Source: Verrucomicrobiaceae bacterium
GTDB lineage: Bacteria; Verrucomicrobiota; Verrucomicrobiia; Verrucomicrobiales; Verrucomicrobiaceae
NCBI GenBank assembly: GCA_024232965.1
Contig: JACKQF010000001.1
Span: 372,001-436,000 of the forward strand
Direction: 5' to 3'
Length of the DNA: 64,000 nucleotides
Below, in pieces: positions 52,378-62,564 of this stretch (position 1 is the stretch's first letter; every line of letters starts with the position of its first letter). The position numbers and the translations under genes are program-made. The notes under the pieces were generated by a model, which saw only the letters and a program-made list of their open reading frames with translations, ran no database searches and was not told the origin of the DNA.

Positions 52378-55300
52378 ATGCACCACGCCTACACCGAAGA
52401 CCAACTTATCGAGCAACCTGCCATCGGGCTGTTTGATGCCCTCGGCTGGCAGACGGTGTCGGCAGCAGAGGAGATATTCGGGACGAACCCTCACCCCGGC
52501 CCTCTCCCAAAGGGCGAGGGAGTATCGCTCGGACGCTTGGCAAAGACGGAAGCGATACTCACGCGGCGGTTGCGCGCGGCTTTGGAGAAACTGAATCCCT
52601 CTCTGCCACCGGAGGCGGTCACCTCGGCCATCGACGAGCTGACGCGGAACCGCTCGGCGATGAGCATGACGGCGGCGAACCGGGAGGTGCATGAGCTTTT
52701 GAAGCAGGGCATTCGTGTCGTCGTAGCCGACACTGAACCCTCACCCCAGCCCTCTCCCAGTGGGAGAGGGAGAGAAGGCGGGACGCGGATCGAACGAGTG
52801 CGGGTGATCGACTGGGAGAACCCGGAGGCGAATGATTTCCTGCTGGTGAGCCAGATGTCCATCCAGGGGCCGCTCTATCTGCGGCGGCCGGATTTGATCG
52901 GCTTTGTCAACGGGCTGCCGCTGGTGGTGGTGGAACTCAAGAAGCCGGGCGTGCCCGCGCAGCAGGCCTTCACGGACAACCTGACCTGCTACAAGGCGGA
53001 CATCCCGGCGCTGTTCTGGGGCAATGCGCTGCTCATCGCCAGCAACGGGACGGACAGCCGCGTGGGATCGCTGACGGCGGACTGGGAGCGGTTCTTTGAG
53101 TGGAAGCGCATCGCCAGCGAGGAAGAGCCGCGCCGGGTTTCCCTGGAGGTGATGATTCGCGGCACCTGCGACAAGACGCGTCTGCTGGACTTGGTGGAGA
53201 ATTTCATCCTTTTCTCCGAGCACAAGGCCGGGCTGGTGAAGATCATGGGCCAGAACCATCAGTTCCTCGGCGTGAACAACGCCATCGCCGCCAGCTTGAA
53301 GGCCCGCACGGAAGGCCACGGACGCGGCGGGGTCTTCTGGCAGACGCAGGGCAGCGGCAAAAGCTTCTCCATGGTCTTCTACTCCCAGAAGATCCTGCGC
53401 ACCGTGCCGGGCGACTGGACTTTTGTTATTGTGACGGATCGCGTGGAGCTGGACGAGCAGATCGCCACGACCTTCAAAGCCTGCGGCGCCGTGAGCGAGG
53501 CCGAGGGTGAAATCTGCCACGCCAGCAGTGGCGAGCATCTGCGGGAGCTGCTGCGCGGAAATCACCGCTATGTCTTCACGCTGGTGCATAAGTTCCAAAC
53601 CGACGAGAAGCTGACGGACCGCCGGGACGTGATCGTTTTGACCGATGAAGCGCACCGCAGCCAGTATGACACGCTGGCGCTCAATATGAGGGCCGCGCTG
53701 CCGAACGCGACCTTTGTGGCCTTTACCGGCACGCCGCTGATCGCGGGCGAGGAGCGGACGCGGGAGGTCTTTGGCGATTACGTGTCGATCTACGACTTTC
53801 AGCAGAGCGTGGAGGACGGCGCGACGGTGCCGCTCTTCTACGAGAACCGCACGCCGGAGCTGCACCTGGACAATCCCGACCTGAACGAGGACATCTACGC
53901 GCTGATCGAAGAAGCGGAGCTGAGCGACGAGGGCGAGGAGAAGCTGCAACAGGAACTGGGCAAGCAATACCACCTGATCACCCGCGACGACCGGCTGGAA
54001 ACGGTGGCGAAGGACATCGTCACCCACTTCCTAGGCCGTGGCTTCCAAGGCAAGGCGATGGTGGTGAGCATCGACAAGGCCACGGCCCTGAAGATGCATG
54101 CGAAGGTGCAGAAGCACTGGATGGCGGAGAGGGAGCGGGTGCGGGGAGAGATCGCCAAGCTGGATGCGGTGAAGCGCAACCGCACCGACGAGGAACTGAC
54201 GGCGCTGGCCGAACTGAAGGCACGTCTCGAAGTGCTGACGAAGACGGACATGGCCGTTATTGTTTCCGGTGAGCAAAACGAGATCGCCAAGATGGCTGCG
54301 AAGGGCATCGACATCGTGCCGCACCGCAAGCGGATGAACGAGGAGAAGCTGGATGAGAAGTTCAAAGATCCGAAGGATGACCTGAGCATCGCGTTTGTCT
54401 GTGCCATGTGGCTGACCGGTTTCGACGCGCCAAGCTGCTCGACGATCTATCTCGACAAGCCGATGCGGAATCACTCGCTAATGCAGACCATTGCGCGAGC
54501 GAACCGAGTCTTTCCCGGCAAGCAAAGCGGCTTGATCGTGGACTACGCCAACGTCTTTGCCTCGCTGGAAAAAGCGCTGGCCATCTATGGAGCAGGAAAA
54601 GGCGGCAAGACACCCGTGCGTGACAAGCAGGAACTGGTGGAGCAACTGCGCACTGCCTTGAAAGAGGCGGCGGAGTTTTGCGCGAAGCAGGACGTGAACC
54701 TGACCGCCATCCATGAGGCGACAGGCATGGAGAAGCTGCACCTCCTGAGCGAAGCGGTGAATGCGTTGATCTCCCCGGACGAACTGCGGAAACAGTTCCT
54801 GGCCCACGAGAAGCTCGTGCGGGCGCTCTACCAAGCCGTGAAGCCCGACAAGGCCGCCATCGAGTTCGCGCCGATGTGCTCGTTGCTCGCCACGCTGGCC
54901 GATACGATCAAGACGCAGACCGGCGAAGGAGAGACACCCGACATCACGCCGATCATGGGCAAGCTGAACGACCTGCTTGACGAGTCCATCGGCGCGGAAG
55001 GTTTCACCATTGCCGAAGGTCACGCCGGAGCGCGGCATGGCGTGATCGACCTCTCGAAGATCAACTTCGAGGCGCTGGCGAAGAAGTTCAAAGAGTCGAA
55101 GCAGAAGAACCTCGACATCGAGAAGCTGAAAGCCGCGATCCGCGCCACGCTGGACAAGATCGTCCACATGCACCGCGCCCTGCGGACGGACTACCAGCAG
55201 AAGTTCGAGGAACTGATCGCCAGCTACAACGCCGGAAGCCTGAACATCGACCAGCTCTTTGCCGCCCTGCTGGAGCAGAGCCGGAAACTGACCGAGGAAC

Positions 55301-55608
55301 AGACACGCCACGTGCGGGAGAACCTGCTGCCGAGTGAACTCGTCATCTTCGACATCCTCACCCGTCCCGCCCCCGACCTCAGCGATGCCGAGCGCGATGA
55401 GGTGAAGAAGGTGGCGAAGCAATTGTTGTCAAAGGTGCAGGGGCTGCTAGGCACGATGTGGAAAGGCACCCAGCAAGGCCGCTCGAAGATCCAGGACGTG
55501 ATCAAGGACACGCTCGACGAAGGTTTGCCGCGAGCCTACGACAAGCCGCTGTATGAAGCCAAGGTTGGCGCGGTGTTTGAGCACTTTTATGAGATGACCG
55601 GGAGCTAG
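52378..55608 (+). CDS. hsdR: Type I restriction enzyme motor and nuclease subunit
   Basis: A 1076-residue HsdR from the ATG at 52378. The nuclease domain has PDLIGFVNGLPLVVVELKKP (Asp, then Glu-Leu-Lys). The translocase has Walker A QTQGSGKSFSM, a DEAH box in LTDEAHRSQYD and FTGTPLIAGEE. It cuts unmodified DNA after ATP-driven translocation. Two palindrome-derived peptides are inserted near the N-terminus (NPHPGPLPKGEG and PSPQPSPSGRGREGG), upstream of the nuclease core. It ends 60 bases before the 3' end of tmRNA. It is separated from its partner hsdS by the 6.3-kb cargo block. Confidence 0.92.
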   Translation: MHHAYTEDQLIEQPAIGLFDALGWQTVSAAEEIFGTNPHPGPLPKGEGVSLGRLAKTEAILTRRLRAALEKLNPSLPPEAVTSAIDELTRNRSAMSMTAANREVHELLKQGIRVVVADTEPSPQPSPSGRGREGGTRIERVRVIDWENPEANDFLLVSQMSIQGPLYLRRPDLIGFVNGLPLVVVELKKPGVPAQQAFTDNLTCYKADIPALFWGNALLIASNGTDSRVGSLTADWERFFEWKRIASEEEPRRVSLEVMIRGTCDKTRLLDLVENFILFSEHKAGLVKIMGQNHQFLGVNNAIAASLKARTEGHGRGGVFWQTQGSGKSFSMVFYSQKILRTVPGDWTFVIVTDRVELDEQIATTFKACGAVSEAEGEICHASSGEHLRELLRGNHRYVFTLVHKFQTDEKLTDRRDVIVLTDEAHRSQYDTLALNMRAALPNATFVAFTGTPLIAGEERTREVFGDYVSIYDFQQSVEDGATVPLFYENRTPELHLDNPDLNEDIYALIEEAELSDEGEEKLQQELGKQYHLITRDDRLETVAKDIVTHFLGRGFQGKAMVVSIDKATALKMHAKVQKHWMAERERVRGEIAKLDAVKRNRTDEELTALAELKARLEVLTKTDMAVIVSGEQNEIAKMAAKGIDIVPHRKRMNEEKLDEKFKDPKDDLSIAFVCAMWLTGFDAPSCSTIYLDKPMRNHSLMQTIARANRVFPGKQSGLIVDYANVFASLEKALAIYGAGKGGKTPVRDKQELVEQLRTALKEAAEFCAKQDVNLTAIHEATGMEKLHLLSEAVNALISPDELRKQFLAHEKLVRALYQAVKPDKAAIEFAPMCSLLATLADTIKTQTGEGETPDITPIMGKLNDLLDESIGAEGFTIAEGHAGARHGVIDLSKINFEALAKKFKESKQKNLDIEKLKAAIRATLDKIVHMHRALRTDYQQKFEELIASYNAGSLNIDQLFAALLEQSRKLTEEQTRHVRENLLPSELVIFDILTRPAPDLSDAERDEVKKVAKQLLSKVQGLLGTMWKGTQQGRSKIQDVIKDTLDEGLPRAYDKPLYEAKVGAVFEHFYEMTGS
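52488..52521. repeat. Palindromic repeat in hsdR, first copy
   Basis: CCCTCACC and GGCGAGGG arms around CCGGCCCTCTCCCAAA (52488-52520). It encodes NPHPGPLPKGEG in frame, at the same position as in stranded copy 2. Confidence 0.75.
52738..52770. repeat. Palindromic repeat in hsdR, second copy
   Basis: Contains the 21-base palindrome CCCTCTCCCA, G, TGGGAGAGGG (52750-52770), identical to that in hsdM at 43881. It encodes PSPQPSPSGRGREGG in frame. Confidence 0.8.
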
Positions 55609-55668
55609 CGCTCTTTGATGCCTGATCATCCGCTCTCATCCGGCCAGGAACCACTTTGTACTTCAAAA

Positions 55669-56022
55669 TGGTGGAGGCGAGGGGAGTTGAACCCCTGTCC
55701 GAATAACCGTCGATCGAAGCTTCTACATGCTTAGCTTGTCTTTTAGTTTCGGTTGGCGGCTTCGACCTGCAGAATCCGCTTCACCTAGAGTCCTGTTGAA
55801 TCTCGTCTTCGACCCGGTCACCCGATCATCCGACCAGCCTGATAAGTGCATCTTCCCGGCCATCAGGCGTCAACGGGAAAATGTCGCGGGGCTTAAGCCG
55901 CGAGTGCGAGCTCGTTAGAGTTTGCGTTTGTTTGTTTTGATTCGGGGATTTTACGAGGCCAACGAATCATCCTCGGCATGCCACTCCAACTTCAGACTAC
56001 CCGTCGAAACCAGGACGCCCCC
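55669..56022 (-). ncRNA. ssrA: Transfer-messenger RNA
   Basis: On the minus strand the 5' end GGGGGCGTCCTGGTTTCGAC and the 3' end GGGGTTCAACTCCCC...CCACCA show the tRNA-like domain with the encoded CCA (55669). The tag frame reads ANSNELALAA then TAA (55925-55893). The 3' end lies 60 bases after the hsdR stop. A TATGAT -10 box lies at 56044-56039, about 10 bases upstream of the mature 5' end. tmRNA with SmpB rescues stalled ribosomes and marks the peptide for proteolysis. Confidence 0.93.
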
Positions 56023-56205
56023 ATGTCGGAAAGACAGGATCATATTAATGCCGGGCGGTGGATTTGCAATGGTGATTTGGCCCAATCGCTAAGATTGGCG
56101 GGAAATTGCGCAGTTCCCGAGGGGCGAAATCAGTTGAAAAATGTACCCTCAGTTGCTCCGTTGTCGTTCTCCCCTTAGTTCATCAAAAAAACAAACCACG
56201 AATCC

Positions 56206-56673
56206 ATGAAAAAATACGTCCACGCATTCCTTGCTATCGCTTGCCTTTCGGCCACCACTCTTCGCGCTGAAGATGCTGCTGCGGTTGAGCTCGAGCTCAA
56301 GCCTCACGCCACCAATCCTCTCGGCTATGACAAGACCGAGCTCACGGTGAAAAAGGGTGTGAAAGTGAAGCTCACTCTGAACAACACTGGCTCTGCCGCT
56401 CCTCAGCCGCACAATTTCATCCTCTGCAAGGTCGGTAAGTTGGATGCCGTCGGTGCCCTGGCGAATCTGATGATGACCGATGTCAATGGGATGGCCAAGG
56501 GCTACATCCCAGAGAATAAGGAGGACATCCTTGCCCACACGATGCTGGTGCAGATCGGCCAGAAAGAAACGATTGAGTTCACCGCCCCTGCTGAGGCTGG
56601 TGACTATCCTTACCTCTGCAGCTTCCCTGGTCACTGGCTGCTCATGCGTGGCGTGATGCACGTCACCGAGTAA
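56206..56673 (+). CDS. Azurin/plastocyanin-like blue copper protein, exported
   Basis: A 155-residue protein with a signal peptide (MKKYVHAFLAIACLSATT, cleavage near RAE). The copper site is clear: PHNFILCKVG gives the first His, and YLCSFPGHWLLMRG gives the Cys, His and Met ligands in the type 1 arrangement. It carries single electrons in the periplasm. The next gene encodes a secreted protein, 41 bases downstream. Confidence 0.9.
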   Translation: MKKYVHAFLAIACLSATTLRAEDAAAVELELKPHATNPLGYDKTELTVKKGVKVKLTLNNTGSAAPQPHNFILCKVGKLDAVGALANLMMTDVNGMAKGYIPENKEDILAHTMLVQIGQKETIEFTAPAEAGDYPYLCSFPGHWLLMRGVMHVTE

Positions 56674-56714
56674 CTCTGTTTTTTAGCTCCAACGGTCCAA
56701 CGCGCTTTTCCTAT

Positions 56715-57251
56715 ATGTACATCCACCACGCTTTTGCTATCATCGCCACCGTCGCCTTTGGCGCGTTGGTCGCAGGGAATTCTCATGCGGAGGAGGGCGT
56801 GCTGAAGGTCGCCGACCTCTCTTTTAAGTCGGCTGCTCCATGGAAAGAAGTGCCGCCTGCCTCAAACATGCGCGCCGGCACTTTGGAATACAAAGTCGAA
56901 GGCGTTGAGAAGCCCCTGGAAGCCGTTTTTTACTACTTCGGTGCTGGGCAAGGTGGCGATGTGGAGGCCAACGTGGGTCGCTGGTTGGGTCAATTTCAAA
57001 GCCCGCCAGAGTCTTCCCGCGAGGAACTGACGGTGGGTGACAAGAAGGTGACTCTGGTACACGCCACGGGCGTTTTCATGGATGGTCCGATGTTTGGTGC
57101 CAAAGAGCCAAAGGAAGGCTACACACTGCTGGGCGCAATCGTCCCGGCGGCTGAGGCGAACGTCTTCATCAAGTTGACCGGACCCAAGGACGTGGTGGCG
57201 AAGGTGTTGGAAGACTTCAAGAAGATGGTCTCTAGCCCATTCGTGAAGTAA
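56715..57251 (+). CDS. Secreted protein, unknown, next to the azurin gene
   Basis: A 178-residue protein with a signal peptide (MYIHHAFAIIATVAFGALVA, cleavage near SHA-EE). The mature part has EAVFYYFGAGQGGDVEANVG and LLGAIVPAAEANVFIKLTGP. No family recognised and no cofactor motif. It follows the copper protein and is followed by a strong terminator, so the pair forms a short operon. Confidence 0.7.
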   Translation: MYIHHAFAIIATVAFGALVAGNSHAEEGVLKVADLSFKSAAPWKEVPPASNMRAGTLEYKVEGVEKPLEAVFYYFGAGQGGDVEANVGRWLGQFQSPPESSREELTVGDKKVTLVHATGVFMDGPMFGAKEPKEGYTLLGAIVPAAEANVFIKLTGPKDVVAKVLEDFKKMVSSPFVK

Positions 57252-57281
57252 GATCGAAACCTCTGACACGAGGATCTTTAA

Positions 57282-57315
57282 ATGTCCGGATGGTGATCCC
57301 GTCCGGGCATTTTTT
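57282..57315 (+). terminator. Rho-independent terminator
   Basis: ATGTCCGGATGG and CCCGTCCGGGCAT form a stem with two G-U pairs and a short loop, followed by TTTTTT. It closes the azurin-type operon. Confidence 0.85.
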
Positions 57316-57378
57316 GTTCTCTTTCGCCCCGGAAACCCGTGATTGTAATCTAGGCGAATTTGTCGAATACTCGGGACT

Positions 57379-60300
57379 ATGAAGAGACGCGGCGCGCTTG
57401 TCGGTTTGATTGCTATCCTTTTTTGATGGGTGCCAGTTGGTGGTGGTCAGGACTTGAGTTTGCGGAGGGAGGGCATTCGGCCTCGCATCAGGTAACGGGG
57501 CAGCCTGCCCTAACATGGGTGGAGGTGGATGAGCCCGAAGCGATTATTCGTGGGAGCGGTCCTAGTTTAGACCTCGACAAGGCGGTGGCTGCGCTGGATA
57601 TCGCGGGTGCGAAGAGCGAATCTGGAGCGCCAATGCCGATCCCAGTAAAAAAGGCGCGGGCTACTCATGCGCCCGTCGTGCCGACTGGACCCGTGGTGCA
57701 GTGGAAGGAGCGCGGACGTCAGAAGCAGTATGAGGTGGCGTTAGACGAGGTTTACTCAGGGCTGGGGCAGGGCGACGCGCAAGGTGTGCAGAAGATTGCG
57801 CCGCAGAAGGACCTAGCGGGAGTGATGGCTGAGGCGGAGCGGGTATCGGAGGAGAAGGGGTTGGCCTCGCAACTGGTGCTGTATCCGGTGGGGGCAGCTC
57901 GCACGGAGTGGTCGCGCCGCGTGCTTTCTCGCAAGGTGCTGATTCAAGCCGATGACGTTGCTGCTGTGCGTACCGCCATGGGCGCAATGGGCGTGGCAGA
58001 TGTGGAGGAGCCAACTTATGCGCCGGGGTATCTGGTCGCTAAACTGGAGGGCGATCCGGCTCGCCCGCTGGTGGTGGCTGAGGCGCTGCAGGGGATCGCG
58101 GGGGTGGCATCGGCCGTGCCGATGCTGGCCGGGCAGAAGCAGTCCAAATCAACCATTCCGAATGATCCTCTTTTCTCAAGCCAGTGGCATCTGCGCAATA
58201 CGGGACAGCGTGGAGGAACCAAAAACACCGATGTTCAAATCGTGAACGTGTGGGACACTCTGCAAGGCGATGGAATCACAATCGGGATCGTCGATGATGG
58301 ATTGGAACTGACCCATGAGGACATTGCTCCTAATGCGGCGGCATCGGGCCACTTCGATTGGAATGGCAACGACTCCGATCCGACTCCAAATCCCGCCAAC
58401 GAGGATTTTCATGGCACTTCGGTGGGCGGAGTTGCTGCGGGACGCGGTGGCAATGGTCTGGGAATTTCCGGGGTAGCGCCACATGCCAAACTCGTCGGTC
58501 TGCGGCTGATCTCTGAGCCCACGACGGATCAGGAGGATGCGGATGCAATGAATCATCTGAGCAACTTGATCCAAGTGAAGAACAATAGTTGGGGCGCGCC
58601 CGATAGTTATGCGGAATTGGGTTTTGCTGGCCCTTTGTTCGAGGCAGCGCTGGGCACCGCCACTGCCTTGGGCCGTGGAGGTCTGGGGACTCTGTTTTTC
58701 TGGGCGGCAGGAAACGGTCGTGATATTTATGATCAAGGAAACAAGGACGCTACAGCGAATAATATCCACGTTATCCCAGTGGGTGCCGTCACGAACCGGG
58801 GTATCTTGGCAGGCTATAGCGAGACTGGATCGCATCTGACCGTGGTCGCGCCGTCCAACGGCGGGACTGCGGGCATCCTGACGACGGATCTCATCGGAGC
58901 CGATGGCTACAATACTGGGACTGATTCCACAGAGGCCTCCAACGATGACTATACCAACGACTTTGGCGGGACGTCCTCGGCGTCTCCACTAGCCGCCGGC
59001 ATTGGTGCGCTGATGCTACAGGCAAACCCCAATCTGAGCTGGCGAGATGTGAAGGAGATCCTTCTGCGTTCATCGACGAAGCTTTCGCCAACATCCTCGG
59101 GCTGGGTGAGTCGTACGGGTGGGCAGCCAGAGCTCCCAGTTATCAAACACCACCATAATTTTGGCGGCGGCATGATCAACGCCCAGGCTGCTGTGGCGAT
59201 GGCCCAAACTTGGCAGAGCCTGCCTGCTGCCACCAGTCATGAGATTTTGAATAATACGCCAACTGACATCCCTGACGGGCGCAGCAATGTCACCGAGGTC
59301 TTTGATTTTTCGACCATGACGGCGATGCGGGTGGAGCACGTGGAAGTAAAAGTGGATATCGATCACGACTATCGCGGCGATCTCGACATTTCCTTGGTCG
59401 CACCCTCGGGAGTGATCAGTCAACTCGCCACGCGCTCCCCGTTTGATGGGGGTGGTCTCGACTTCTTTGGCGATTATTTGGGCGAAGGCTACATTGATTG
59501 GACCTTTACCAGCGTTCGGCATTGGGGGGAGTCGTCAAATGGGCAGTGGAAGGTGATCATTCGCGATTTAGCTGCTCGTGATACAGGGATCGTCTATTCG
59601 GTGAGGGTGCGTCTGCATGGGATCACAGCCCCTGCCGTGGAATTCGCAGTGAACGGCCAGCCAGAAGGTTTGCTGGTGCCGGAGGGAAGTGCCGCGCAGT
59701 TCATGTCTACCACGACTGGCTATCCGACGATCAACCACCAGTGGCGGAAGAACGGTGTCAATATTGCTCGTGCGACGGACAGTACCTATTCTTTTGCTGC
59801 GGCCTCTCTGAAGCAGGTCGGTCGCTACGCTGATCGTGTGACAAATCTGACGGGGCTCGCCACCAGTGTGGAAGTGCCATTGGGTGTCGTGCGGGTCACC
59901 AATGATGCGCCAACCTTTAATGAAGGCACAACGATGAATCTCGTTACAACTGCTGCGAGTGGTGTTGCCCTCTCGTATCAATGGAAGTTGGGCGGAATCG
60001 ATCTGGTCGATGATGGGCGCATTTCGGGTGCTACCACCGCAAAGCTCTCCATCAAAGCGACGACGTTCGCCGATGAGGGTGACTATGAGTGCATCGTCTC
60101 CGACGGCACTCGCATGCTCAGCGCGGGAACTCGAGCGGTGCAGATCCGTCTGAAGCCCGTGGTGCAGGGTATGTCCATCGCGGATGCGGCGGTCAGCCAG
60201 TTGTCCACGATCAGCATCATCGTGGACAATGGGGCGACGACCTTTACTTCGACGCGGCTGCCGAAAGGCATGCGTTTGAATCGTAAGACGGGTGTCATTT

Positions 60301-61595
60301 CGGGCAGACCCTTGCTGCCGGGGAATTACACCTTCACTGTCTATGCAAGCAACGCCGCCGGTAAGAGCCCTGGACAGACCTTCACGTGGAATGTTGAAGC
60401 GTTGGATGAGGATGTCAGGGGCTCTTTCCAAGGACTCGTCGATCGTGATATGGGGCTGAATACGAATTTTGGCGGCAGTCTCAAGGCAAGAGTGACCGAC
60501 AGTGGCACGTACACGGGTTCGCTGCTTCTGGGTGCCAAACGCTACAGCTTCAGGGGCATGCTGGATACAGCGCCGAGCACCGATCCAGTGGGGACTTCGA
60601 CGATTGTTCGCCGGGGGATGTCAAGTCTGGTGGTTGCTTTTTCCATCTCCAATGCGACCGGCGAAATCACTGGTACCGTGACGGACGGAATTGATACGGC
60701 GGCCCTGCTGGCTCGGCGCAATCCTTGGAACGCACGGCTCTTTTCTGCAGAAGCCTTTGCCGGCTACTACACTTTTGCGATGGATCTCGGCAGTCACATC
60801 GGAGACGCTGGTGTGCCACAGGGCACCGGCTATGGCACGGCGACGGTCACGACTGCAGGAACCATTCGCTGGTCAGGTAGGTTGCCGGATGGCACCAGCT
60901 TCAGTGGCACATCGACCTTTGATATCGACGGCCGCTGGAGTGGCTTCAATCTGCTCTACTCAGCCACAGGATCGCTGCTGGGGTGGCGGGACATGGATCT
61001 TGGGGCGGCCAACAATTTTGTGCTCAATTCCATGACTGGATCATTGAGTTGGCTGCGCAACGTTCAGGCTGCGTCCCAGCGACTCTACCAGGCTGGATTT
61101 GGCCCGGTGACACTGGACGTGCATGGCGGGAAATACGTGAAACCAGCGACTGGGGTGATTGTTGTTGGGTTGGAAGATCCGACCACATTTGTAGATGGTA
61201 AGAATGCGCAGCTCGATTTTGTCAACGGAGGGATCGAAAGTGCCAGCCTTTACGCTGGGCTGCACCCAGGGCCATTCACGATCACCACCAAGAACACAAC
61301 GGTCGTTCCAAAGGCAGGCACAGCGGAGAATATCGCTTCGCTGCGAGTGTCAGTAAATGCCTCGACGGGCCTGGTGTCTGGCTCCTTTTTGTTGGCAGAC
61401 GCAAACCCTGCGGTGCCAACGACCACCATCAAGCGCACGGTTGGCTATCTCGGTGTCTTGCTGCCGCAGGAGGGGATGGGGAAGGGGTATTTCTTGCTGC
61501 CGAGCCTTCCCGAGGCGTCACCTGCGCCCATCGTCGCACCCGCGAAAACGCCGATTCTTGGCGGTGGGTTTATTCTCAATGCGCCTCCGCATTGA
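57379..61595 (+). CDS. Secreted subtilisin-like protease with P-domain and Ig-like repeats; signal peptide out of frame
   Basis: A protein of about 1400 residues. The ATG at 57379 opens MKRRGALVGLIAILF, a good signal peptide, but after six T residues (57419-57424) this frame meets TGA. The rest lies in another frame; adding one T would join them as AILFLMGASWWW. S8 triad: GIVDDGLELTHED (Asp), HGTSVGGVAAGRGGNG (His), FGGTSSASPLAAGI (Ser). Then a proprotein convertase P-domain (VKVDIDHDYRGDLDISLVAP), Ig-like domains (YQWKLGGIDLVDDGRISGAT), a putative Ig fold (GVISGRPLLPGNYTFTVYAS) and a beta-rich C-terminus. Either a slippage site or a sequencing error; otherwise translation could start at ATG 57426 without a signal. 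Confidence 0.82.
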
Positions 61596-61598
61596 TCG

Positions 61599-62444
61599 TC
61601 ACTTCCCTCGGCGTTTGCCCTGCCGAAGTCGGTATTCCGCTGGGCCACTGCCGTATTTTTGCGAGAAAAGGCGGGACAAATAGTGCCGGTTGGGGAAGCC
61701 GCATTCGACTGCGATTTCCTCGATCGATTTGTCGGTGAGTGCCAGTGCCTCACCAGCGAGGCGCAGTCTCACCGCTTGCACGTGGGCGGCTGGGGTTTGC
61801 TGCAGGTGCGCCTTGAACCAACGGATGAACCGCTCCGTGCTCATGGCGGCTCGCGCTGCGAGGAATGGGTTCGAAAGGTCGCTATGCGGCGCACGCTCGA
61901 TGAGGGAAAGTATCTCCAGCAAGGGCTCAGGCAAAGCGGCTGGGCTGGGGAGATCCAATCGGGAAAAAGCTGTGTGCAGGAGTGCTGCACTTTGGTGGTA
62001 AAGGAGTTCGTCGCGGCTGGGAAGGGCGGGGGATTGGTGTGTTGCAATGACTTCACCGGTCAGCGCGGATAGCGTCGCGTCCAGGGCGATCTTGATCGGG
62101 GCTTGCTCAATAGGTCTGCCTGGTCGCGAGGTCGTGAAATGCAACCAGAAGTGCGCGGCACATATCGGTCCGCAACAATCGAAGACCGTGTCGGACGGGA
62201 TCAGGATCGCAGTGCTAGGTTCGAGCGGGATCTTCCGCCCCTGAAATCGCAAAAAACACCCCGGTTCAGGGTTGTGGTAGAATCGCCAAAAAGGACTGTC
62301 GACGCCTATGTGGTTCCAGTTGTCTAAGTCCTCCCGGTAGCCGCTCTCGTGAATCAAGAATGGCGACCATCCCGCCTTTGCCACTCGCCCCAAAGCTACG
62401 CCCCACGGGGTGGTGTAGTTCAGGTAATTGCGCTGCCGGGCCAT
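61599..62444 (-). CDS. AraC family transcriptional regulator
   Basis: A 281-residue regulator from the ATG at 62444 (a GTG at 62480 is in frame). N-terminal cupin-like sensor domain (GCFLRFQGRKIPLEPSTAIL), then the double HTH: RFIRWFKAHLQQTPAAHVQA and SIEEIAVECGFPNRHYLSRL with FSQKYGSGPAEYRL at the end. It binds DNA and often controls sugar-use genes. It is divergent from the DUF1549-type gene (120 bases apart), which may be its target. Confidence 0.87.
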   Translation of the reverse strand: MARQRNYLNYTTPWGVALGRVAKAGWSPFLIHESGYREDLDNWNHIGVDSPFWRFYHNPEPGCFLRFQGRKIPLEPSTAILIPSDTVFDCCGPICAAHFWLHFTTSRPGRPIEQAPIKIALDATLSALTGEVIATHQSPALPSRDELLYHQSAALLHTAFSRLDLPSPAALPEPLLEILSLIERAPHSDLSNPFLAARAAMSTERFIRWFKAHLQQTPAAHVQAVRLRLAGEALALTDKSIEEIAVECGFPNRHYLSRLFSQKYGSGPAEYRLRQGKRRGK

Positions 62445-62564
62445 AGAATTCGATACGCGAGAAGTCTGGCGTGCGTCCACAAAAAGTAATGAAAGCTGAG
62501 GTGTTGAGCAGAATAAGACATAACTCAGGCAAAAACTGGCACAACCGAGCGACGTTTACCAGTG

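Noticed and set aside
55609..55668. Direct repeat of the tmRNA 3' end as an att site
   Set aside because: No second copy of the GTGGAGGCGAGGGG sequence was found near the other end of the restriction locus.
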